Assembly: GCA_965652145.1 (NCBI GenBank)
Contig: CBFGTV010000067.1
Location: 1 to 18,820, forward strand
Reading direction: 5' to 3'
Source: CBFGTV01 sp965652145
GTDB lineage: Bacteria; Bacillota; Clostridia; Peptostreptococcales; Natronincolaceae
DNA: 18,820 nucleotides
The position numbers and the translations under genes are program-made. Within the stretch, counting starts at the first letter, position 1. Each line of letters begins with the position of its first letter. Of this stretch, positions 1-6,434 are shown piece by piece. The notes under the pieces were generated by a model that worked only from the letters and a program-made list of their open reading frames with translations, did not search any database and was not told the DNA's origin.

Positions 1-804
1 TCAAGGCTCACTGCCTTTGAATTAAATAAACTTGAAATTAATCATGAGATCGTTAAGCTAATCAATCATACAGACTTTAACCGTAACAGAAAGCAAATGA
101 AGCAAATCGTAACACTAATTAATGGTATACTCTATTTTTATGGTGTAATGACCGAATCGGGACTATATAAAAAGGTTACGGAATTTATGCCCATTGAACC
201 CCAGCTATTTAAAGATATTATTGAAAACAGAAAAAACCAGGATATTCTTTTTAAAAGGGCAGATAGCTTCATAGCCCGTATTGAAGTGGAAAGCCCTGGG
301 GAAATCTACCGTGAGCAGTTGAAGCGGAATGACCTCTCATACTATCCCCTTACCATGAAGGAGGCCATGGAAGCCGGGGAAACCTTGACTGAGAGCTTTA
401 GCCCCTATGACATAAAGCTGTTTGATTATCTGTTCAACCGCTACGAGATAGAAAGGGCTGAGCTAGAGGGCCTTATTGCCTTTAGTAAATTTATGCTGAG
501 GAATACCCTTGACACAAAGGAAGTCTTTATTTTCTACGGTAAACAGTTTCGGTCAGACAATATTGAAGATGTTAGATACATGACAGGTCTAGTAATGGAT
601 ATGTACAATAACACCCGGCAGTGGATTTTAAAGGGCTATTCACCGTCAGAAATCAGAGGCAATCAGCCCATCATCAGGAGAAGTCTTGACCCAAGCCCTG
701 GTACAGGTGATACTACTAAAATAATCAAAATGAGTGAAAATCTGCTCTGCTCCTGCGGTAGCGGCCTCAGATATAAATGGTGCTGTGGCAGAGAAAAGGA
801 ATAA
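1..804 (+). CDS. SEC-C motif protein, 5' end outside window
   Basis: The reading frame is open from the first base and runs 267 codons to TAA. The first ATG (97) has no ribosome binding site and in-frame sense codons precede it, so the gene starts upstream of the window. The C-terminus carries a SEC-C zinc-binding motif, CSCGSGLRYKWCCG (CxC-x8-CC), like the one in the SecA tail and in many stand-alone proteins of unknown function. The rest is mostly hydrophilic and probably helical, with no membrane segment and no enzyme motif I recognise. SEC-C motifs bind zinc and often mediate protein contacts; the role here is unknown. It lies just before a CRISPR leader, but a strong terminator separates them, so there is no evidence that it belongs to the CRISPR system. 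Confidence 0.8.
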   Translation, partial: SRLTAFELNKLEINHEIVKLINHTDFNRNRKQMKQIVTLINGILYFYGVMTESGLYKKVTEFMPIEPQLFKDIIENRKNQDILFKRADSFIARIEVESPGEIYREQLKRNDLSYYPLTMKEAMEAGETLTESFSPYDIKLFDYLFNRYEIERAELEGLIAFSKFMLRNTLDTKEVFIFYGKQFRSDNIEDVRYMTGLVMDMYNNTRQWILKGYSPSEIRGNQPIIRRSLDPSPGTGDTTKIIKMSENLLCSCGSGLRYKWCCGREKE

Positions 805-898
805 CTATAAGAAATTGCTATTTGGTAAGGAAATTATTCTAAGGAAGAAGAATATGGTGTAAAATAAAATTCTACTCTAATTAAAAAAGAAGTAAAGT

Positions 899-961
899 GA
901 ATTGTCGTCGACCCCCAATAGCGTAAAAAACCCGGGGGATCGACGACAATTCATTTTTTTT
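899..961 (+). terminator. Strong hairpin terminator before the CRISPR leader
   Basis: Left arm GAATTGTCGTCGACCCCC (899-916) pairs with right arm GGGGGATCGACGACAATTC (934-952) with a single bulged base. The loop is 17 nt and a run of eight T follows (954-961). It should end transcripts of the SEC-C gene and insulate the CRISPR leader. The stem is longer than a terminator needs and nearly symmetric, so it may have a further role at the leader. Confidence 0.8.
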
Positions 962-1081
962 AAGGAACCTAGCTATTGGAACAGTTATAGAAATTATAAA
1001 TTAAAAAATTGTTACAATATAACAGACAAATTCAGTTTTGACAAAATTTAATTACTCTGTTAAAATCAACATATGTAATGG
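962..1081 (+). promoter_or_regulatory. CRISPR leader with sigma-A promoter
   Basis: This AT-rich stretch lies directly upstream of the first perfect repeat, on the conserved side of the array. It holds a near-consensus promoter: TTGACA (1038-1043), a 17-bp spacer, and TAAAAT (1061-1066) preceded by TGT as an extended -10. The predicted start is about 1073, only about 10 bp before the first repeat. An 11-bp palindrome, ATTGTTACAAT, sits at 1008-1018. Leader identity is inferred from position, AT content and array polarity. Confidence 0.75.
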
Positions 1082-3293
1082 GTTTAGAAAGTACCTATAA
1101 GGAATTGAAACCCTCCGAAAAAAAATAAATCCCCCAACTTTCGGTTTGTTTAGAAAGTACCTATAAGGAATTGAAACCCAAAGCAATTCCAGTATCTATG
1201 GAAATTACTTGTACGTTTAGAAAGTACCTATAAGGAATTGAAACCATACCCTTCTCATATTTTAACGCTAATTTACCCTAAGTTTAGAAAGTACCTATAA
1301 GGAATTGAAACAAAATAAATCTAAAGCAAAATAGAAATCTTCTTCGCGTTTAGAAAGTACCTATAAGGAATTGAAACCCTAATCTCCAAAGTATTAATAC
1401 TCAGTACTGCAAAGTTTAGAAAGTACCTATAAGGAATTGAAACACATGGGTCGCCTCCCGACAGCAGGTTGACTGTATTAGTTTAGAAAGTACCTATAAG
1501 GAATTGAAACCAGTAGAACGTATGTTTTGAGATGTTAAAAGATTCTTCGTTTAGAAAGTACCTATAAGGAATTGAAACTTCCGCTATGATTTTTAACCCA
1601 GCAGGTAAAAACCTTGTTTAGAAAGTACCTATAAGGAATTGAAACTTCAGCTAGATGGACGGTTGGGGATTTCGGTCCCCGTTTAGAAAGTACCTATAAG
1701 GAATTGAAACAGCCCTCGTATGCGAATAAAGATGTTCGAGTCTATGGTTTAGAAAGTACCTATAAGGAATTGAAACATCTCACTGATCATTTGTATTTGG
1801 TACCTAGCGAGTTTAGAAAGTACCTATAAGGAATTGAAACTTTTTTCGTCATGGAGGATGTAGCAACTGCTCCTGGGTTTAGAAAGTACCTATAAGGAAT
1901 TGAAACTCAATCAATTTCGGCAGGCGTTCCGCAGGATAATGTCGTTTAGAAAGTACCTATAAGGAATTGAAACGATGGAGGAGTTCTTGACGTTATTGAC
2001 CCTCAAGCTGTTTAGAAAGTACCTATAAGGAATTGAAACCTAAGAAAGGAAAATACCAAGTAATTCTTGGTAGATGTTTAGAAAGTACCTATAAGGAATT
2101 GAAACCTCTAAAAGCCAATAATCTATTCGGAATAAAAGGTGTTTAGAAAGTACCTATAAGGAATTGAAACAAATACATCTGTCGCCTCCCTTTCGGCCCA
2201 AGTGGCTGGTTTAGAAAGTACCTATAAGGAATTGAAACCTGAACTCGGTGTGTCAAATGCTGTTGGGATATTCTTCGTTTAGAAAGTACCTATAAGGAAT
2301 TGAAACCTTGTCATTTCTTTCATTATTTCCATTAGCTTATTTTGTTTAGAAAGTACCTATAAGGAATTGAAACTTGTAGCGGAAATGTCGATTTATCGGG
2401 GTCAACAAGTTTAGAAAGTACCTATAAGGAATTGAAACATGCGTCTCATACAGTTTCCTCCTTTTTTATGCTGGTTTAGAAAGTACCTATAAGGAATTGA
2501 AACTTTATCAATGAGGGCTGACGACGACGGTTTTATAAAGTTTAGAAAGTACCTATAAGGAATTGAAACTCTATCTTCCAGAAGATAGGAAAAATTTCGG
2601 AATTGGCGTTTAGAAAGTACCTATAAGGAATTGAAACTAAACCGCCAGGTTAGGATCATCAGGGTTAAGGGTCCGTTTAGAAAGTACCTATAAGGAATTG
2701 AAACCGGTGAAAGCAGACATCTTTTTCATAAACTCCTGGGGTTTAGAAAGTACCTATAAGGAATTGAAACCTAAAATATTCAATTCCATTTTCATCTAAC
2801 ACCTTCTGTGTTTAGAAAGTACCTATAAGGAAATGAAACTAGATGGGGTCAGTAATATTAGTTTCGACAAATTTTGTTTAGAAAGTACCTATAAGGAATT
2901 GAAACTCATGATCGAGATATTCTTGCACATCATAAATTGAGTTTAGAAAGTACCTATAAGGAATTGAAACACGGTGATGGTGACGGGGCATATCTCGTTA
3001 TCCACGTTTAGAAAGTACCTATAAGGAATTGAAACAGGATGCAGTGGAATATTTGAAACGATACCTAGCGGAGTTTAGAAAGTCCCTATAAGGAATTGAA
3101 ACTAGTTACTGTTGGAATGTCCTTGAAAGGTTGCCCTTGGTTTAGAAAGTCCCTATAAGGAATTGAAACATTTCTGTGTTTGCGCTGGTGCAGCTGTGGC
3201 TTCTGCCAGTTTAAAAAGTACCTATAAGGCATAGGAACTTGTTTTGATCTATAAATGGCCTCTCATAATGAAAAAGGTTTAGAAAGTACCTAT
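1082..3293 (+). CRISPR. CRISPR array, 34 repeats and 33 spacers
   Basis: A 30-bp repeat beginning GTTTAGAAAG and ending AAGGAATTGAAAC occurs 34 times. The first starts at 1082 and the last, truncated, at 3277. Spacers are 34-39 bp, mostly 35-38, and all differ. Repeats 1-26 are identical. Repeat 27 (2810) has one change (T to A). Repeats 31 and 32 (3073, 3140) share an A-to-C change in the ACCTAT core. Repeat 33 (3209-3238) has four changes. Repeat 34 keeps only its first 17 bases. Decay at the right end plus the promoter on the left show rightward transcription. The ATTGAAAC 3' end resembles crRNA handles of clostridial type I-B and some type III systems. No cas gene is in the window, so subtype and activity are inferred only. 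Confidence 0.97.
3209..3293 (+). repeat. Degenerate terminal CRISPR repeats
   Basis: Repeat 33 (3209-3238) differs from consensus at four positions: A for G at position 6, and three changes in its last ten bases (GCATAGGAAC against GAATTGAAAC). A 38-bp spacer follows, then repeat 34 matches only GTTTAGAAAGTACCTAT (3277-3293) before diverging. This is the expected leader-distal decay. The truncation point coincides with the 3' end of the leftward gene starting at 4126. Confidence 0.85.
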
Positions 3294-4126
3294 TCAAAAC
3301 CATTAACCACCATAAAATGAAATATCTCATGATCCCATTTTTCTATAAAGTCTTCCTCCCGGCCCATTAGGTAAAGTACCATTGTCACCTGCTTGGCTTC
3401 AAAATATTTCACGTAAACCTGCCCCTTGAGGGAGATTAGGGGGAAATCCTCCCCCTGCCAGTCCTGCGGTGGTAGGCCATATTGAAGATAGCCCTGTTGG
3501 TGCCCTTTGTATTGGTGAAGGGGACTATTGGTGAGAATTGTTGCATCAATTTTGGTAAAGCCATCTATTCCAGCCACAGAAACCCCCTCCTGTAGGGTGT
3601 CAATGGTGACTTCAAATAGCCGCTTTTCCTTGGGGCATCCTAGAGAGGGCAGCACCAGTTCCAATTGGTCATACTTGGGTAAAAGCTTAATTTCATCCAC
3701 GTTTACTTTCTTGTTTTGGTAACCGTAGGGTTCTCCGGCGGGTTCATGATTTTCAATAAGGTATGCACCATAAAAGCTGCTGTAAAAGGGGGAATCTGGC
3801 TGGTAATAGGCAGAGCCCCCCTGCTTTAGGTCAAAATGGGGAAAGTTGTATAAAATAGTATAGGATAAATCCTTGCCTGTGTACTCAGAAAGGCCCTGGC
3901 TATCAGTAAAGGTCATTACAAAGGGATACCAGCTTTCGTCCTTAAATTCAAAACCTGCAGGCAGAGATACTGATAGATCCTTTTCCCGTAAAAGGCTTTT
4001 CTGATGATGATAAAGGCTGTAGGGGTACATCAGGGCTAAGCTTCGAAAATAATAAAGGGGCTTCCCTGCCCCAAGAAAAAGACCGATTATGACAATGACA
4101 ACAATAAAATATTTTAGCTTTCTCAT
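3290..4126 (-). CDS. Membrane-anchored protein of unknown function
   Basis: This 278-residue protein starts with a short basic stretch (MRKLKY) and one hydrophobic segment at about residues 7-21, so it is probably a signal anchor or uncleaved signal peptide. The rest is a soluble, aromatic-rich domain, likely extracytoplasmic and beta-rich. I recognise no family or catalytic motif. The start is ATG at 4126 with AGAGGGG about 7 nt upstream. An in-frame TTG at 4183 would add 19 residues, but the GGAGG before it lies inside the terminator stem of the preceding gene, so I reject it. The TAG stop (3290-3292) lies inside the truncated last CRISPR repeat, so gene and array converge and overlap by 4 bp. 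No terminator is visible beyond the stop. Confidence 0.75.
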   Translation of the reverse strand: MRKLKYFIVVIVIIGLFLGAGKPLYYFRSLALMYPYSLYHHQKSLLREKDLSVSLPAGFEFKDESWYPFVMTFTDSQGLSEYTGKDLSYTILYNFPHFDLKQGGSAYYQPDSPFYSSFYGAYLIENHEPAGEPYGYQNKKVNVDEIKLLPKYDQLELVLPSLGCPKEKRLFEVTIDTLQEGVSVAGIDGFTKIDATILTNSPLHQYKGHQQGYLQYGLPPQDWQGEDFPLISLKGQVYVKYFEAKQVTMVLYLMGREEDFIEKWDHEIFHFMVVNGFE

Positions 4127-4186
4127 AAATTCGCCCCTCTCTAATAGTAATATTTTTACCAAAGGGCTTTTTTTTATTTCCAAAAC

Positions 4187-4215
4187 AAAAAACCTCCTTC
4201 AAAAATTTGAAGGAG
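4187..4215 (-). terminator. Terminator of the voltage-sensor-like gene
   Basis: CTCCTTCAAA (4194-4203) and TTTGAAGGAG (4206-4215) form a perfect inverted repeat just past the stop codon of the gene ending at 4221. Leftwards it is followed by six T on the minus strand (4192-4187). A run of five T also flanks the other side, so it could work in both directions. Confidence 0.75.
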
Positions 4216-4220
4216 ACTTT

Positions 4221-4691
4221 TTATTCTATGGGCTCATCATTTTTATGGAAATAGCTGCGGGCTAAATTAAAAAACTTGGAAATCCTGGCAACTCCGGGTT
4301 TCATAAAGAAAATCCAGATTTGAGAGAAAAGACCGCCACTACTGGGGGCTGTATAACGTAAAAGGTTAAATACGTGATTTAGCCTGAACATGGCCGCCAA
4401 CCGAAAAAAACTACTAAAGGGAACAACGCAGATAATTGTAATAATGCTACTTTTAATATATTTAACCTTATCCTGGGCCAAGAAAAGGTTTACGGCCAGA
4501 TCGATGGCAAAGATAGTAATGACAGCAAAATCAACCCTTCTAACAAAGGTCATAAACCCTTCGTTTAAGGGAAAAGCCAGGTCAACCAGAGAAATTAGAA
4601 CAATCAGACAAGAAATAGTAATCATTGAGATTTCAAAAATTAGTAAGAGACCGTTGGTAGACATATATCTTATTTTGTTACTTAGTTTCAA
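4221..4691 (-). CDS. Small voltage-sensor-like membrane protein, no pore domain
   Basis: This 156-residue protein has four predicted membrane helices: about 17-40, 49-71, 77-95 and 97-113. The second ends in an acidic pattern (FAIDLAVNLFLA) followed by KVKYIKS. The fourth carries spaced arginines (R97, R103, R112) in FRLAAMFRLNHVFNLLRY. This layout resembles the S1-S4 voltage-sensor half of bacterial potassium-channel-like proteins, but no S5-S6 helices and no TVGYG-type selectivity filter follow; a basic, probably cytoplasmic tail ends the protein. Start is TTG at 4691, with GGAGGTG about 10 nt upstream. An ATG nine codons later lacks a binding site. The family assignment rests on topology and charge pattern, not on a clear signature. 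It could be a sensor subunit, a remnant channel or an unrelated four-helix protein. Confidence 0.65.
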   Translation of the reverse strand: MKLSNKIRYMSTNGLLLIFEISMITISCLIVLISLVDLAFPLNEGFMTFVRRVDFAVITIFAIDLAVNLFLAQDKVKYIKSSIITIICVVPFSSFFRLAAMFRLNHVFNLLRYTAPSSGGLFSQIWIFFMKPGVARISKFFNLARSYFHKNDEPIE

Positions 4692-4793
4692 GGGCCTATG
4701 ACACCTCCTTTATAAATATTTTAATAGAATTATAGCATAGTTGTCAGGGAACTGTACACAGATATACAATTTTGGGAATATATCAACTCTTCA

Positions 4794-4850
4794 ATAAAAA
4801 AACCCCGACTATTGAAGTACAGGGCTTAAACTTAATTTACGGTTAAAGCC
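4794..4850 (-). terminator. Candidate terminator of the chemoreceptor gene
   Basis: Reading leftwards past the stop at 4861 there is a 9-bp stem with one mismatch (arms 4842-4850 and 4823-4831). A weaker imperfect hairpin with CCC/GGG pairing follows (about 4802-4826), then seven T on the minus strand. The second hairpin is weak, so this is only a candidate. Confidence 0.45.
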
Positions 4851-4860
4851 TTTACTTGAA

Positions 4861-5712
4861 TTAAGCTAATTTTTGGATAAAGTCATCAACCGATGCTGTA
4901 ATATTCTCTAGCTCCTTTGCCAGGGATTGAATTACAGTGGTTTGCTCCTGGGTGGTATCAGCATAGGAAGCAATGCTTTGGGAAAGGGTACTGATTAATT
5001 GCTGAATATTATTAAGGACCTCATCGATCTGTTTTACCGACCTGGAAGTGTTATCGGCCAGCTTTCGAATCTCACTTGCCACTACGTTAAAGCCCTTGCC
5101 CTCAGAGCCGATTCTGGCAGCTTCAATAGAGGCATTGATGCCTAAAATGGTGGTTTGCTTTGAAATACTATTGATAAAATCAATAATTTGATTGGTTTCC
5201 ATGATTTTGTCTTTGGTGACATCAACCATTTCAGTCAATTCTGAAAAGGTGCTGAATTGTTGATCAGAAGAGGCAGAAAGCTCCTCAAGGCCTGCAGAGG
5301 ATTCCTGAAGGCTTTTATTGATTTCAGACGCCATTTTATTGAGATGATCCATAAAAATTTTACGTTCATATTCCAGTACAGTCATGTGGCTGGCAATCAT
5401 GGCAATGGGCCTCATCTCATTGGGATTACCGGTAATGCCAATGGCACCAATACGCTGACCCTGACTATCAATACCTACACTAAAGCCAGGGCGTGCCCCC
5501 TTTAAGGTCATCGCCATTTCCTCTGTAATGGCGATGGATTCAATTTTACCTGACATAATATCCCGTGCGCCCTCATGAATATTACCCAGCCGTTCAGGCT
5601 GGGTCGTAGCAATAATTTTCCCACCCTCACCAAAGAAATGGGCATTTTGATTGGTTTCCTGTTGAATTAATTTTACAATTTGTTGAGCAAAACTGGGATC
5701 AATAGCAGACAC
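4861..5712 (-). CDS. Soluble methyl-accepting chemoreceptor with diacid-recognition domain
   Basis: This is a 283-residue fusion. Residues about 5-115 resemble the putative sugar-diacid-recognition domain found in CdaR regulators (IVKLIQQETNQNAHFF, then ATTQPERLGNIHEGA, then GIDSQGQRIGAIGITG). Residues about 125-283 are an MCP signalling domain with the conserved stretches INASIEAARIGSEGKGF and VASEIRKLADNTSRSV, the CheA/CheW contact region. There is no membrane segment and no HAMP domain, so it should act in the cytoplasm. The signalling coiled coil is shorter than in transmembrane receptors. Start is GTG at 5712 with AAGGAGG 8 nt upstream. It points away from the lactate permease gene across a 722-bp gap. 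The ligand is unknown; a sugar acid, lactate or another small acid is possible. Confidence 0.88.
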   Translation of the reverse strand: MSAIDPSFAQQIVKLIQQETNQNAHFFGEGGKIIATTQPERLGNIHEGARDIMSGKIESIAITEEMAMTLKGARPGFSVGIDSQGQRIGAIGITGNPNEMRPIAMIASHMTVLEYERKIFMDHLNKMASEINKSLQESSAGLEELSASSDQQFSTFSELTEMVDVTKDKIMETNQIIDFINSISKQTTILGINASIEAARIGSEGKGFNVVASEIRKLADNTSRSVKQIDEVLNNIQQLISTLSQSIASYADTTQEQTTVIQSLAKELENITASVDDFIQKLA

Positions 5713-6434
5713 TTCCTTACCTCCTTTAGCTTTACTATTCTTAAGAAACTGTATAGTTTTTTATATTACAAATAATTTTGAAAATTAGAAATATTTAAAA
5801 GTCCGGTACCCCATCACAGACAAAAGATATTTGACCAGGGATCGTCGTTAATTAAGCGATGCAAGATACTAAGCAGCCGAGGGTAACTTTAATCAATCTG
5901 TGTAATCCCAAAAGTTTATAAAATTCACAATAATAAGAGTACAAAGCAAGTAGCTGTAAAGACTAAAAATGACGCAATATAAAATATTATTCAACAAATC
6001 CCGATTGATTCCTTTATTTTGACCACGAATTAATTTTAGAAGGGCTATAGGCACTTTCATATAATTTTTTTTAATAAAAAATAGTTCATATTTCATGTCA
6101 ATCGCAATAAAATATTGCAATCCTGCAAGTGATTGACAAATTAATAACACAAAAAAATCAGTATTTTTATATTAAATCCAACTGGTTATATTTAATTTCA
6201 ATGGTTTCAAGTGGGTTGATAGACAAAAAAATAACAATCAAAACATTAAAAAATTTTCTGAAAAAAGCAGGAATAACGTTTTCAAAGTGGAATATAATTT
6301 GTTAGTGGTCTGAGGTCTGACAATCAGATATAAGACCATAGACATTTTTAAAAGGAGGGTAGGGTGCAGCTTTTTATTGAGGGAAAGTTTTGCCCCCTTG
6401 GGCAAACGTTTACAAAAAGGAGGGTTTTTATTCA
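5713..6434. other. 722-bp AT-rich intergenic region
   Basis: No convincing gene is present. Two leftward open frames (5893-6150 and 6238-6435) lack ribosome binding sites and recognisable domains. The first ends in a hydrophobic stretch and may be decayed coding sequence. The segment 5800-5890 is less AT-rich than its surroundings and could be a remnant of something older, but I could not identify it. The right part holds the lactate permease control region. Confidence 0.6.
6293..6338 (+). promoter_or_regulatory. Candidate promoter and GntR-type operator for lctP
   Basis: A perfect TATAAT lies at 6293-6298 without a good -35. Just downstream, where a repressor could block transcription, is a dense repeat cluster. 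It has a tandem GGTCTGA-GGTCTGA (6307-6320), a palindrome TCTGA-CAA-TCAGA (6316-6328), and outer arms TGGTCT (6306-6311) and AGACCA (6333-6338). FadR-subfamily GntR regulators often bind TGGT...ACCA half-sites, and such a regulator is encoded two genes on, so this is a plausible operator. Binding is inferred. Confidence 0.45.

Noticed and set aside
1082..3276. A spacer matching another part of this window (self-targeting)
   Set aside because: No obvious match between any spacer and the genes here was noticed by eye; this was not an exhaustive alignment.
3948..4202. Second leftward open frame overlapping the start of the unknown membrane-anchored gene
   Set aside because: It begins inside the upstream gene's terminator and is a shifted-frame shadow of the better-supported gene with its signal anchor.
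5713..5810. Sigma-D (motility) promoter for the chemoreceptor gene
   Set aside because: No TAAA-N15-GCCGATAA-like sequence could be found on the minus strand; only generic AT-rich -10-like boxes are present.
5893..6150. Leftward 85-codon open frame with a hydrophobic C-terminus
   Set aside because: It starts with GTG without a ribosome binding site, lies in very AT-rich DNA, and shows no recognisable domain. At most it is decayed coding sequence.
6401..6414. Possible CcpA (cre) site GGCAAACGTTTACA
   Set aside because: The CG-centred core fits but two consensus positions mismatch, and it lies against the lctP binding site; too weak to list as a feature.
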